Shown: positions 1 to 8,668 of the stretch, one piece after another
Numbering within the stretch: position 1 is the first letter of the stretch
Layout: each line of letters begins with the position of its first letter
NCBI RefSeq assembly: GCF_024494595.1
Contig: NZ_JANHDI010000004.1
Coordinates: forward strand, 1 to 64,000
Source of the DNA: Halobellus rarus
GTDB lineage: Archaea > Halobacteriota > Halobacteria > Halobacteriales > Haloferacaceae
DNA: 64,000 nucleotides
Reading direction: 5' to 3'
The notes under the pieces: model-generated
What the model saw: only the letters and a program-made list of their open reading frames with translations
Told to the model about the DNA's origin: nothing
The model's database searches: none
Program-made: the position numbers and the translations under genes

Positions 1-507
1 GCGGACGAGCTCCGCGAGGAGCGCTCGGAGTTGGTCGAGGAACTCACCGACCAGCGGACGAAGATCGACCAGATCGAAGCGGAGGCCGTCGACTCGTTCA
101 ACGAGCACATGGAGTCGATCCTGGAACTGCTGGGCTACGAGAACATCGAGCGGATCTGGATCGAGCGGATCGAGGGGGCTGGAACGAGCGAGGGGCAGAC
201 GCGCTTCGAGTTGCACATCGTGCGGACGACCGAAAACGGGGCGGCCTACGAGGACACGATCGACCACCTCTCGGAGAGCGAACGGGAGGTGACGGGACTG
301 ATCTTCGCGCTGGCGGGGTATCTGGTCCACGACCTCCACGAGACGGTGCCGTTCATGCTGTTGGACTCTTTGGAAGCGATCGATTCGGACCGGATCGCCG
401 ACTTGGTGGAGTACTTCGCGGACTACGCGGACTTCCTAGTGGTGGCGCTGCTGCCCGAGGACGCCCAAGCGCTCGACGACGAGTTCACCCGCGTCACCTC
501 CATCTAG
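1..507 (+). CDS. sph3: SMC-related protein, C-terminal part (Sph3-like)
   Basis: The reading frame is open from base 1, so only the last 168 residues are present. It starts in a charged coiled-coil-like helix and continues into a C-terminal ATPase lobe. A Walker-B-like segment (FMLLDSLEAID, followed by SDRIADLVEYF) is the main landmark, as in the C-terminal half of SMC/Rad50-type ATPases. The protein resembles the haloarchaeal 'archaea-specific SMC-related protein' family. The rdfA-type gene starts 65 bases downstream on the same strand; in Haloferax volcanii, as I recall, sph3 and rdfA are likewise neighbours and both bear on cell shape. The family is fairly secure from the motif and the neighbour; the Sph3 name rests on context. 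Confidence 0.8.
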   Translation, partial: ADELREERSELVEELTDQRTKIDQIEAEAVDSFNEHMESILELLGYENIERIWIERIEGAGTSEGQTRFELHIVRTTENGAAYEDTIDHLSESEREVTGLIFALAGYLVHDLHETVPFMLLDSLEAIDSDRIADLVEYFADYADFLVVALLPEDAQALDDEFTRVTSI

Positions 508-571
508 GGACTACCCGGTTCGCCGGAGAGAGCCCAGTACACTTTTGAGGCTCTTCGGCGAAGGGACGCCA

Positions 572-1198
572 ATGCCAGACACGACCGATAACCGGCCGTC
601 GAGCAAGGTGGCGCGGCTGATCGCCGAGTACGACCTCGACGGGCTGGGCGACGAACTGGAGGCCCGCTGGACTGGAGACGGCGTCGAGCGGACGAGCCTC
701 CGTGATCTCGCGGACTACTTCAACGAGCGGCTTCTGGAACAGACGCTCATCGACGCCGGTATGAACGCGCTGGAGAGCGACGTCTCGACGATGTATCAGA
801 ACCTGACTGACGACGAGGTGAGCACCGGTGTGCGAACCGACACGCGCAGCCGTCTGGAACAGAATCAAATAGACGTCGACGCGCTCGAGTCGGACTTCGT
901 CAGTTATCAGGCGATCCGCTCGTATCTCACCGAGTATCGCGATGCCGAGTATCGACGGCTCTCCGACGAGGAGAAAGTCGAGAAGGACCTCCAGAGCATT
1001 CAGCGGTTGATGACGCGGACGCTTTCGGTGACGGAAGAACGGATCGAGAAGCTGCGCGAGACCGAACGCATCGACGTCGACGCGTTCGAGGTGCTGCTGG
1101 ACGTGCAGGTGCTCTGCCAGGAGTGTGGGGAACAGTACTCCGTCTCGGAATTCCTCGAGAACCGCGGTTGCGCCTGTCAGAAGGACTCAGAACAGTGA
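572..1198 (+). CDS. rdfA: Rod-determining factor RdfA-like protein
   Basis: A 208-residue acidic protein. The N-terminus (SKVARLIAEYDLDGLGDELE, then a SLRDLADYFN segment) is typical of the haloarchaeal RdfA family. The middle is helical and charged. The C-terminus carries four cysteines in a CxxC...CxC arrangement (CQECGEQY and GCACQ), suggesting a small zinc-binding knuckle. RdfA is needed for rod-shaped cells in Haloferax volcanii. I chose the ATG at 572; nine more codons are open upstream from a TTG at 545 but look unrelated. It follows the SMC-related gene closely and probably shares its transcript. Confidence 0.85.
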   Translation: MPDTTDNRPSSKVARLIAEYDLDGLGDELEARWTGDGVERTSLRDLADYFNERLLEQTLIDAGMNALESDVSTMYQNLTDDEVSTGVRTDTRSRLEQNQIDVDALESDFVSYQAIRSYLTEYRDAEYRRLSDEEKVEKDLQSIQRLMTRTLSVTEERIEKLRETERIDVDAFEVLLDVQVLCQECGEQYSVSEFLENRGCACQKDSEQ

Positions 1199-1304
1199 CC
1201 GATGCGACGCTCGTGCTGTCGTAGCGTTCCCGCGAGTCGCGAGTGAGGATCGAAGCGATGGCACGCTCGCGTGAGGGTGGGTAGAACTCGAAACGCTGCG
1301 ATAG

Positions 1305-2069
1305 TCACGCCTGACCGAGTTTCAGCTCCAGTTCGTTGGCAGCACCGCGGATCTGATCGACGATACCGTCGGCGAGCTGCTGATCGGTCATTCGGTTCGC
1401 CGGGCCCACGATGCTTATCGCCCCGACGACATCGCCGCCGACGATGATTGCTTTTCCGATCGCGCGTGCCCCTTCGACGGCTTCTTGATCGTTGACCGCG
1501 TACCCGCGCTCCCGCGTGGCTTCCAGTTCGGCGAAGAGCGCCTCACGGGAGTCGATGGTGTGGGGCGTCCGCTGCTCGAGACCGTGCCTCTCGATGATCT
1601 CTTCGACGCGCTCTTCGGAGAGATACGCCAGGATACTCTTTCCCGACGCCAACTGGTGGAGGTACGAGCGAGTTCCGATTCGGGCGTGCGTCTGGACCGC
1701 GTGCTCTCCGAGCGCGTAGTCGAGGTACACCGCGCGGCCGTGCTCCTCGGTGACGAGCCACGTGGCCTCGCCGGTCTCGTTCGCCAGTTGGGAGATCGTC
1801 TGCTTGCCGATCTCGGCGATGGCGTGGCGGTCTCGGGCCGCGATGCCGTGATCAAGGAGCCGGAGTCCTAGATCGTACTTTCCCTCCGTCTTCACCAAGT
1901 ATTCGAGGTCGTATAGCGAAGACAGGTAGTCGTGAGCAGTACTCGTCGGCACGTCGAGCGTCTCTGTGATCTCGGTCGCACCGAGCGGACCCTCGTCCTG
2001 AAGTAATTCGATAATCTCGGATACACGCTGGATCGATTGTAGTTTAACGGCGTCGTCTGTCATTGTCAT
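1305..2069 (-). CDS. IclR-family transcriptional regulator (left edge)
   Basis: A 254-residue IclR-type regulator. Residues 8-70 form a winged helix-turn-helix (VKLQSIQRVSEIIELLQ, then GATEITETLDVPTSTAHDYL). The rest is an IclR effector domain, with a VYLDYALGEHAVQTHARIG segment and the conserved run ending in GAISIVGPANRM. In bacteria and haloarchaea such proteins commonly control aromatic or sugar catabolism, often binding a pathway substrate. A second IclR gene lies at the other end of the catabolic island. The ATG at 2069 is preferred because a TATA-like box lies 26 bases upstream, suggesting a leaderless transcript; an ATG at 2063 is also possible. Confidence 0.9.
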   Translation of the reverse strand: MTMTDDAVKLQSIQRVSEIIELLQDEGPLGATEITETLDVPTSTAHDYLSSLYDLEYLVKTEGKYDLGLRLLDHGIAARDRHAIAEIGKQTISQLANETGEATWLVTEEHGRAVYLDYALGEHAVQTHARIGTRSYLHQLASGKSILAYLSEERVEEIIERHGLEQRTPHTIDSREALFAELEATRERGYAVNDQEAVEGARAIGKAIIVGGDVVGAISIVGPANRMTDQQLADGIVDQIRGAANELELKLGQA

Positions 2070-2690
2070 ACAGTGCTTCAAGAGAGCACATAAATTTATC
2101 TTTGTGGTCTCTCGTCCGTCACACGTCGACCGATACTATCGGATTCGTGTGGAGAGACCGATTACTTTCCCCGGCGTGTCCGTTTTCGGTACCGTCGGAG
2201 CGTATCAGACGAATTCGAACTACGCCCGCGGTCAGGGTAGTCGACAGAGCGACGGGGTTCGGTGGCGAGTTCGGGGAGTGGATAGTGAATCCGCCTATCC
2301 GGTCATCTCGAATGGCTCGACGCCGCACTCCGAGCGGATATTTCTATTTATAACAGTCGTACTTCTGTTATTCTCGGTGGAGACCCGCACAATCTTCATA
2401 ATAATTAATTTTATATCATCCGACAGTATCGGATCTCTGGTTAGTACTAGTTCATCGAGACCGGCGCAGACGTGCGATTCATCCCTCGAAACGAGTCCGA
2501 TCGGCCAGGGCCGATCGATCGGGAGACGGAGATCCGAGACTCTGGAGTCGAGACGTGACCGCTTCGTGCTCACAGAACACGCCGGGCGACCGGTTAGAAC
2601 ACTGATCCGGAGGCGAAACAGCGGTCGTCATACCGTCGATTACGGGAAGCGATACTGGAAGAACGGAGTCTCCTACGTTCGGGCTCGAAG
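2070..2690. other. Gene-free spacer with AT-rich core
   Basis: About 620 bases between the IclR gene and the 3' end of the LigM-like gene. The part near 2340-2440 is much richer in A/T than the flanks. A 201-codon open frame crosses it on the plus strand, but its product is basic, serine/arginine-rich and unlike the acidic neighbours, so I do not call it. No RNA gene or mobile element is recognisable. Confidence 0.5.
2091..2098 (-). promoter_or_regulatory. TATA-like box for the left IclR gene
   Basis: AT-rich octamer (plus strand taaattta) centred about 26 bases upstream of the ATG at 2069. This is the usual spacing for haloarchaeal leaderless genes and helps decide that start. Confidence 0.6.
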
Positions 2691-4034
2691 CTACTCGCTT
2701 TTCCGCTGATCCGCCGAATACGGCACTTCGCCGACCGTGGCAGTGATCTCACACTGGGCGTGGTCTTCGACCTTCGGATTCGGTGAGTCTTCCTCGCCCC
2801 ATATCAGCGTCACTTCGGTCCCGGGGTCGCTGTGTTCGACGTCGATACTGCACAGAGAGATGATCGTTCCCGCGTCGTACTCGTAGGAGCGCGAGTGCGA
2901 GAGTCCCACCAGTTCGTCGCTTTTCAGCACCTCGTCGTAGTTCGCCCGACCCCAGGCGATCCGCGGCAGGTCCATGAACTTGTTCGTCGCGCCCTCGCGG
3001 AACAGCGACGCGTAGACGTCGATGACGTCCTCCGCGTCCCACGCCAGCGAGACGAGGGTCCGATCCGGATTCTCGACCTTCGCTTCGAGCGCCTCGCGGC
3101 CGACGTAGTCGTGATCGAAGCTGATGAGCTTCTCGTACCCGAGTTCGATCGGATCCATGTAGTACTCGGAGATATCGTCGGAGACGAAACTCCCGTCGAT
3201 GGAGTACGTCGCCTCCCGGCTGTCGGCGTCGAGCCACTCGCGATAGTCGCTCATCTCCTCGACGTTGTAGATCGGCGGCACGCCCGGCGGCACCCACCCG
3301 AGCTTCACCGAAAGCGTGTGGTACGCCTTCGATCCGAGCTGTTCGAGCCCGTACTCATCGCCCGCCTCGACGATCGCTTCTTTCACCTGGTCGGCGTGCT
3401 CGAAGGGACCGATGAACTCGAAGCCGAACTCCGTCGACATCCCGTGACCGACCGCCAGCGTGTCGACGCCGGCGAGGTCGATCTCCTCGAAGTGGTAGAA
3501 CGGGATCGAATCCAGGTCCGCATCGGTGACTTGTTCGAGCACCTCACGCGCGTTGGGGCCCTGTACCTGGAAGACGAAGTTCTCGGGATCGCCCTCGTGT
3601 GCGGAGGTCCTGGGCTCGGTTTCGACGGTCGCGTCGTAGTCGCCGGTCTCCAGGTTGAAGCGAACCCAGTTCGCCGACAGCATACCGGCGCTGTAGTACT
3701 CGTCTTCGCCCAGTCGGAGCATCGGTCCGTCACCGATGATGTGGCCGTTTGGGTTACACATCACGAGCTGTTTCGCCCGCCCGACGTCGAAGTTCTCGAA
3801 GCTGTTGACGCTGAGATCGCGCAGCAGATCACGCGCGTCGGGGCCAGTGACGCGAAGCGACGTCATATGATGCGAGAGGTCGGCGAGCGATACGGATTCC
3901 GTGACGGCGCGCTGCTCGTCGAGCCAGTTCGTCTGCTCGTTCGGGACGACCGGAAAGTTGTCCGTGTAGTTGCCGCCCTTCCGTCGCAGTACTTCGACGG
4001 GGTTACCAGACGCCTGAATCTCTTCGGGGTCCAT
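2691..4034 (-). CDS. LigM/GcvT-like tetrahydrofolate-dependent O-demethylase
   Basis: A 447-residue member of the aminomethyltransferase (GcvT) fold. The N-terminal part (NEQTNWLDEQRAVTESVSLA, then SHHMTSLRVTGPDARDLL, SVNSFENFDVGRAKQLV and GHIIGD) follows the pattern I recall for LigM/DesA-type enzymes. Those transfer a methyl group from methoxy-aromatics such as vanillate to tetrahydrofolate. Length is close to LigM (about 470) and longer than typical GcvT (about 370). The rest of a glycine-cleavage system is absent here, and the neighbours are aromatic-type catabolic genes, which favours demethylation. Start at the ATG 4034, 31 bases from a TATA-like box; a GTG at 4055 would sit too near that box. 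A dimethylglycine-type demethylase is the main alternative. Confidence 0.75.
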   Translation of the reverse strand: MDPEEIQASGNPVEVLRRKGGNYTDNFPVVPNEQTNWLDEQRAVTESVSLADLSHHMTSLRVTGPDARDLLRDLSVNSFENFDVGRAKQLVMCNPNGHIIGDGPMLRLGEDEYYSAGMLSANWVRFNLETGDYDATVETEPRTSAHEGDPENFVFQVQGPNAREVLEQVTDADLDSIPFYHFEEIDLAGVDTLAVGHGMSTEFGFEFIGPFEHADQVKEAIVEAGDEYGLEQLGSKAYHTLSVKLGWVPPGVPPIYNVEEMSDYREWLDADSREATYSIDGSFVSDDISEYYMDPIELGYEKLISFDHDYVGREALEAKVENPDRTLVSLAWDAEDVIDVYASLFREGATNKFMDLPRIAWGRANYDEVLKSDELVGLSHSRSYEYDAGTIISLCSIDVEHSDPGTEVTLIWGEEDSPNPKVEDHAQCEITATVGEVPYSADQRKSE

Positions 4035-4060
4035 ACCTTGAGGGGATTCCCCCACACACT

Positions 4061-4068
4061 TAAATATA
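4061..4068 (-). promoter_or_regulatory. TATA-like box for the LigM-like gene
   Basis: Sequence taaatata on the plus strand, centred about 31 bases upstream of the ATG at 4034; it supports that start over the upstream GTG at 4055. Confidence 0.55.
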
Positions 4069-4156
4069 TCCTACTCGGAACCTCTGAAAAACCCGAAGAG
4101 ATTATCGGGAAATAATATAAGAGACGAATCCCTGGCTCCGGAGCCCGCCGACCTCT

Positions 4157-5146
4157 CTACAGGTCGAGCAGTCGCTTGATGTTGCCGGAGAAAATCTTCT
4201 CTCTGTCCGCCTGCGGAATGTCGAGATTCTCGATGAGCGGGATGATCTCGGTGGCCCAGTACTGTCCCTTGTCGGGACCGAACGGGTAGTCGGCGCTGTA
4301 GACGACGTTGTCCGCGCCGAAGAACTCCAACCCACACTCAAGCGGGTACGATTCGCCCTGGCTGCTGACGGCGGTGTCGCCGTAGATCCGGTCGAAGTAG
4401 GCGTCGAGCGGTTCAGAGAGGTCGGCGATCGCGGGATTCTGGTACAGTTCGGGCTCTTCGGTCCGAGTCTGATACCACGAGCGGATCCGACCGATCTGAT
4501 ACGGGAACGACCCCCCGAGGTGATGAGAGATGATCTTCAGGTTCTCGTGGCGGTCGAGCACGCCCGAGAAGATGAGTCGGGCCAGGGCGATGTTCGTGTC
4601 GAACGGCCACGCCAGCATCTTGTAGATCCACGTGTGAGACTGGTCGTAATCGTGCCAGTCGGCGAGTTGCGGGTGGATCCAGATGGGCGTGTCGAGGTCG
4701 TCGACGGTCGCGTAGAACTCCTCGAAGTCCTCGTCGTCGAGCATCCGACCGTCGATGTTCGAGAAGATCTGGACACCGTGCATCCCGAGGTCGTCGATGC
4801 ACCGGCGAACCTCGTCGACGTACTCGTCGGTGAGGAACGGCACCGTCGCCGACGGGATGAATCGATCGGGGTGTTCGTCGGCGATCTGTCGGATCTCGTT
4901 GTTCGCGATTCGGGTCGCCTCCAGGGCGTCGTCCGGGTCGATGCCCTGCCAGAGCATCGGCGCGGCGAGGTTGATCACCTGCCTGTCGATCCCGTTCTTG
5001 TCGAGATACTCGATCCGTCCCTCGACGTCGAACATCCGCGGCGCGTTGCGGAGGCTGTCCAGTTCGGAGGAGGGGTGGACCTTCTCCAGTTCGTCGAGCG
5101 CCTCGCTCGACATAATGTGCGAAGTGGCGTCTATGATCTCGGGCAT
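4157..5146 (-). CDS. Amidohydrolase-2 family enzyme, likely (de)carboxylase
   Basis: A 329-residue TIM-barrel amidohydrolase of the ACMSD / 5-carboxyvanillate decarboxylase / gamma-resorcylate decarboxylase group. Visible metal and active-site positions are His158 (IWIHPQ), His208-His209 (ISHHLGG) and Asp286 (SADYPFG). The N-terminal motif reads D6-A-T8-S-H10, so the first histidine of the usual HxH pair is replaced by Thr. Members of this group usually perform metal-dependent, non-oxidative decarboxylation of aromatic acids or ring-cleavage products. It lies 122 bases upstream of the LigM-like gene on the same strand, and each has its own TATA-like box. Substrate unknown; a hydrolase role is possible. 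It is clearly paralogous to the gene at 30301-31278. Confidence 0.8.
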   Translation of the reverse strand: MPEIIDATSHIMSSEALDELEKVHPSSELDSLRNAPRMFDVEGRIEYLDKNGIDRQVINLAAPMLWQGIDPDDALEATRIANNEIRQIADEHPDRFIPSATVPFLTDEYVDEVRRCIDDLGMHGVQIFSNIDGRMLDDEDFEEFYATVDDLDTPIWIHPQLADWHDYDQSHTWIYKMLAWPFDTNIALARLIFSGVLDRHENLKIISHHLGGSFPYQIGRIRSWYQTRTEEPELYQNPAIADLSEPLDAYFDRIYGDTAVSSQGESYPLECGLEFFGADNVVYSADYPFGPDKGQYWATEIIPLIENLDIPQADREKIFSGNIKRLLDL

Positions 5147-5170
5147 CGTGGAGTGGTTGGTGTGAAATTA

Positions 5171-5178
5171 CTTAAATC
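5171..5178 (-). promoter_or_regulatory. TATA-like box for amidohydrolase 1
   Basis: Plus-strand cttaaatc centred about 28 bases upstream of the ATG at 5146, consistent with a leaderless transcript. The divergent aldehyde dehydrogenase gene starts at 5304, so 5147-5303 is a two-way control region. Confidence 0.55.
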
Positions 5179-5303
5179 ATTGTGTGCCTCGGGTGAGTGA
5201 CCGCACGCGCGTCGCAACAGAGGCGGTTGTGAATCGAGTCGATCAGCCGTTTCGAACCGATCTGGTCGCAAAGCCTAATACCGTTACCCGGGTAGGACTG
5301 CGT

Positions 5304-6749
5304 ATGTCTCAGGAGCGCGTCGAGCACCGTGGAATGTTCGTCAGCGGGAAGTATCAAAATTCAGATAATACGTTCTCGGTCGAGGACCCTTCGACCGGGG
5401 AACAGATCGCGTCGGTGACCGACGCCGGCGAGTCCGGCGTGGACGCCGCACTCGACTCCGCCGAGCGCGCACAGGCCGAGTGGGCGTCGATGGACCCCGT
5501 CGAGCGCGGTCGCGTGCTGCGCGACGTCGCCCGCGCGCTGGAAGATCACGTCGAGGAACTGGCCGACGTCTCGACGCAGGAGATCGGGCGTCCGATCGGC
5601 CAGTCGAGAGGACTGGTGGCCAACGCGGTCGACTACGTCGATTACTACGCGGGGATGACCGACAAAATCGAGGGTCAGACCTTCCCGTTGAAACAGTCCA
5701 ACCAGGCGTTCAGCCGGAAAGAGCCGATCGGGATCAGCGCGCAGATCGTCCCGTGGAACGCGCCGGTACTGCTGTGTTTCCGCGGCGTCGCGCCCGCGCT
5801 CGCCGCCGGCAACGCGGTCGTCGTCAAGCCGTCTCCCTTCGCGCCCGGCGTCATCCTGAAGCTCGCCGAGATCGCGAGCGAGGCGGGCCTCCCGGACGGT
5901 CTGTTCAACGTGGTACCCGGACTGGTCGAGACCAGCAAATCGCTGACAACGGATCCCCGCGTCGGGCAGATCACCTTCACCGGGTCGGTGTCGACCGGGC
6001 AGATCGTCGGCAAGACGGCGATCGATCAGGTCGTTCCGACCGTGCTGGAACTGGGCGGGAAGAGCCCGGCCGTCGTCTTCGACGACGCCGACCTCGACGA
6101 CGCGCTCGACGGGGCGATGAAGGCGATCACGCTCGTCAACGGCCAGGTGTGCTTCGCGACGACCCGGATCTTCGTCCACGAGGACGTCTACGACGAGTTC
6201 AAGGAGCGGTACGTCGACGCCGTCGAGTCGATCACTCTCGGCCCCGGCTCGGAGAACCCCGACCTGGGCCCGGTGATCTCCGCCGACGCCGTCGAGGAAA
6301 TCGATAGCTACGTTCAGAGCGCTGTCGACGACGGAGCGACCGTTCTCACGGGCGGCCAGCCGGCAGACCGAGACGGTCACTTCTACGAACCGACGGTCAT
6401 CGAGGGAGCCGACGACGACGCCGCGATCTCCTGTGAGGAAGTGTTCGGACCGGTCATCAACCTCTACTCGTTCTCCGACGAGGAAGAGGCGATCCGTCGG
6501 GCGAACGACACCGAGTACGGCCTCTACGCGACCGTCTGGACGAACACGTTGGACCGCGCCCACCGCGTGGCTAACGGGATCGAGGCGGGCAGCGTGATGG
6601 TCAACCAATACGCCGGCTCACGGCCGCAGACGCCGTTCGGCGGCTACAAGAAGAGCGGTCTCGGCCGCGAAAAGGGGATGCAGGCCGTCGATCACTACAC
6701 GCAGTTGAAGACGGTCAACGTCGACATCGGCTCCGTCGCCGACGAGTGA
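5304..6749 (+). CDS. NAD(P)-dependent aldehyde dehydrogenase
   Basis: A 481-residue aldehyde dehydrogenase of normal family length. Catalytic Glu249 lies in LELGGKSP and the nucleophile Cys283 in NGQVCFATTR; the cofactor-binding segment IVPWNAP is at residues 148-154. It oxidises an aldehyde to the acid; the exact aldehyde cannot be read from sequence. Its gene converges with the ThDP-enzyme gene (30 bases between ends). A mandelate-type pairing, in which a 2-oxo acid is decarboxylated to an aldehyde that this enzyme oxidises, is attractive but inferred. The ATG at 5304 is preferred over upstream in-frame starts because the family N-terminus begins there and a weak AT-rich box lies about 27 bases before it. 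Confidence 0.88.
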   Translation: MSQERVEHRGMFVSGKYQNSDNTFSVEDPSTGEQIASVTDAGESGVDAALDSAERAQAEWASMDPVERGRVLRDVARALEDHVEELADVSTQEIGRPIGQSRGLVANAVDYVDYYAGMTDKIEGQTFPLKQSNQAFSRKEPIGISAQIVPWNAPVLLCFRGVAPALAAGNAVVVKPSPFAPGVILKLAEIASEAGLPDGLFNVVPGLVETSKSLTTDPRVGQITFTGSVSTGQIVGKTAIDQVVPTVLELGGKSPAVVFDDADLDDALDGAMKAITLVNGQVCFATTRIFVHEDVYDEFKERYVDAVESITLGPGSENPDLGPVISADAVEEIDSYVQSAVDDGATVLTGGQPADRDGHFYEPTVIEGADDDAAISCEEVFGPVINLYSFSDEEEAIRRANDTEYGLYATVWTNTLDRAHRVANGIEAGSVMVNQYAGSRPQTPFGGYKKSGLGREKGMQAVDHYTQLKTVNVDIGSVADE

Positions 6750-6778
6750 GGGAGCCGTCGTCGGTGCGATTCTGGTTT

Positions 6779-8497
6779 TTACGGCCGCTCGACCTTGGCG
6801 TCGAGCACCGCGGGCGTCCCGCTGTCGACGGCCTCGACGGCGTCCTCCAGCGCCCGCGGCAGTTCGTCGGGGTCCTCGACGACGCGCGTGTGGGCGTCGA
6901 CCAGTGTCGCCGGAGCCGAGAGGTCCATCGTCGTCTCGATACGGCTCTCCGGAACGGCGTCTGCGGCGGCCGCCCCGTCGGGGTACTGCGCCGTCGTCGC
7001 GCCCTCGACGGCGTTCCACCCCTGGTTGTCGTACACCACGGTGAGCGTCGGCGCGTCGTACTCGGCGGCGAGTAACGCGCACGCCGAGGGGTTGGCGAAC
7101 AGGTAGGAACCGTCGCCGACCAGCGAGATCACGCGACTGTCGGGACTGGCGAGTTTCGCGCCGACGCCCGCTCCGCCCGCCCACCCGAGGCCGGCCCCGC
7201 CCTTCCAGAAGTAACTCCCCGGCTCCGCGAGTTGGATCTGCGACATAATCGCGGGACGGCTCGTGACCGCGTCCTCGACGACGATCGTCTCCTCGTCGAC
7301 GACTGAATCGACCGCGTCCGAGAGCACCGTCGGCGTGAGGCGACCCGCCTCGACATCCGCCGAAAGTCGGTCTTCGGTGTCCGCCCGACGTTCGGCGGCG
7401 ACGTCACGCCAGAAGGACCGCCCCGCGTCGCCCGTCGAATCGAGTCGGTCGGCGACGGCTGAAAGCGTCGCCGCGGCGTCGGCCTGGATCGACTCGTCGA
7501 TCGCGAAGGGCCACCGCGGGAACGCGGGCTTGGTCGGATCGGGATCGACCTGGACGACCGTGGCGTCGGTCGCGACCGCGTCCCCGTCGGGGATCCAGGG
7601 GACGTCGGTATCGGCCAGGACCACCAGATCGGCCTGTTCGAGGGCCACCGTGGGGTCGTAGCCGACGTGCTGTTCGTGATCCCGCGGGAAACAGAGCGTC
7701 GTCGGCGTCTGTTCGACGACGCCGGCACCGCTCGTTTCGGCGAATCTCACGAGCGCCTCGACGCGCTCTTGGGCCGGCACTCGGCCGACGTCGCTCGTGA
7801 TCACGGCCGGCCGCTCCGCGTCCCGGACGAGGTCGAGGAGCCGTTGAACTTCGTCGCCGTCGGCACCGCCGGGTCCGACCTGACGGCGGGTGGCGGTCGT
7901 CGGCGTCGGATCGACGGTCTCGCTGAGCGCCTCGCGCGTCGCCGTGACGTAGACGGGGCCCGCCGGCTCCGACGCCGCGCGTTCGAGCCCGCGCCGAACC
8001 GTCTCGGCGGGATCGGCGGGCGGTCGGTACTGATCGACCCACCGACAGTACTCTCGGACGATTCCCGGTTGGTCGAAGACGTCCTGGAAGTAGTGAACGG
8101 GGTGATCGCGCGATCCGGAGTGGCCCGCGTCGGTCACGGGGGCGAGTCCGGCGAGGACGTACACCGGCGCACCGGCGCGGTGAGCGTTGTGCATCGCCGC
8201 GCCGAGGTTCTGGGTGCCGACGTCGACGTGGACCAAGACGACCTGTGGCTCTCCCGTCACGGCGGCGTAGCCGTGCGCGGCGCTCATCGCCGCGAACTCG
8301 TGGGGACAGGAGACGATCTGGGGGATCTCGTCTCCGTCTCCATCGCGTCTGATCGCGGCGGCGGCCTCCAGGAGCGGCGTGTGGTCGGTTCCGAGGTTCG
8401 CGAAGACGTGCGTCACACCGTGGCGGTGGAACGAACGGAGGAATCTCTCTGCGGCGGTACGGTCGACGTTCGTGGGGTCCGGTTCGGATGGTGACAC
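6779..8497 (-). CDS. ThDP-dependent enzyme, benzoylformate decarboxylase/ALS-like
   Basis: A 572-residue protein with the three-domain layout of the acetolactate synthase / benzoylformate decarboxylase superfamily. Glu67 (PHEFAA) is the conserved residue that activates the thiamine ring. The ThDP-binding motif runs from GDG at 461-463 to NQ at 491-492. Acetolactate synthase proper is unlikely: no small subunit lies nearby and the island is catabolic. A 2-oxo-acid decarboxylase or aldehyde lyase role fits best, with the convergent aldehyde dehydrogenase as possible partner. The start is a GTG at 8497 with a purine-rich GGAGAG about 13 bases upstream; I see no ATG before the conserved core. Confidence 0.75.
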   Translation of the reverse strand: MSPSEPDPTNVDRTAAERFLRSFHRHGVTHVFANLGTDHTPLLEAAAAIRRDGDGDEIPQIVSCPHEFAAMSAAHGYAAVTGEPQVVLVHVDVGTQNLGAAMHNAHRAGAPVYVLAGLAPVTDAGHSGSRDHPVHYFQDVFDQPGIVREYCRWVDQYRPPADPAETVRRGLERAASEPAGPVYVTATREALSETVDPTPTTATRRQVGPGGADGDEVQRLLDLVRDAERPAVITSDVGRVPAQERVEALVRFAETSGAGVVEQTPTTLCFPRDHEQHVGYDPTVALEQADLVVLADTDVPWIPDGDAVATDATVVQVDPDPTKPAFPRWPFAIDESIQADAAATLSAVADRLDSTGDAGRSFWRDVAAERRADTEDRLSADVEAGRLTPTVLSDAVDSVVDEETIVVEDAVTSRPAIMSQIQLAEPGSYFWKGGAGLGWAGGAGVGAKLASPDSRVISLVGDGSYLFANPSACALLAAEYDAPTLTVVYDNQGWNAVEGATTAQYPDGAAAADAVPESRIETTMDLSAPATLVDAHTRVVEDPDELPRALEDAVEAVDSGTPAVLDAKVERP

Positions 8498-8668
8498 GGG
8501 AGTGGTCTCTCCTACGTGAGATACTCACTGTCGATCCGGATATAACTATGCCGACGGGTGCTCGCGAGTGTCGGGAGCGCCCTCGGTAGCCGGCGGAACC
8601 GTCTGGAGACAGAGGATCGAAAGCGCCGTCGAGAAGCCCGGAAGAGAGGGGTGCCGTGACAGACCGTC

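Noticed and set aside
2104-2709. 201-codon open frame in the left spacer
   Set aside because: Product is basic and Ser/Arg-rich, crosses the AT-rich promoter zone and has no motif; unlike the acidic real genes.
6779-8497. Acetolactate synthase of branched-chain synthesis
   Set aside because: No small subunit, no ilv neighbours, and a catabolic setting; the fold alone does not define it.
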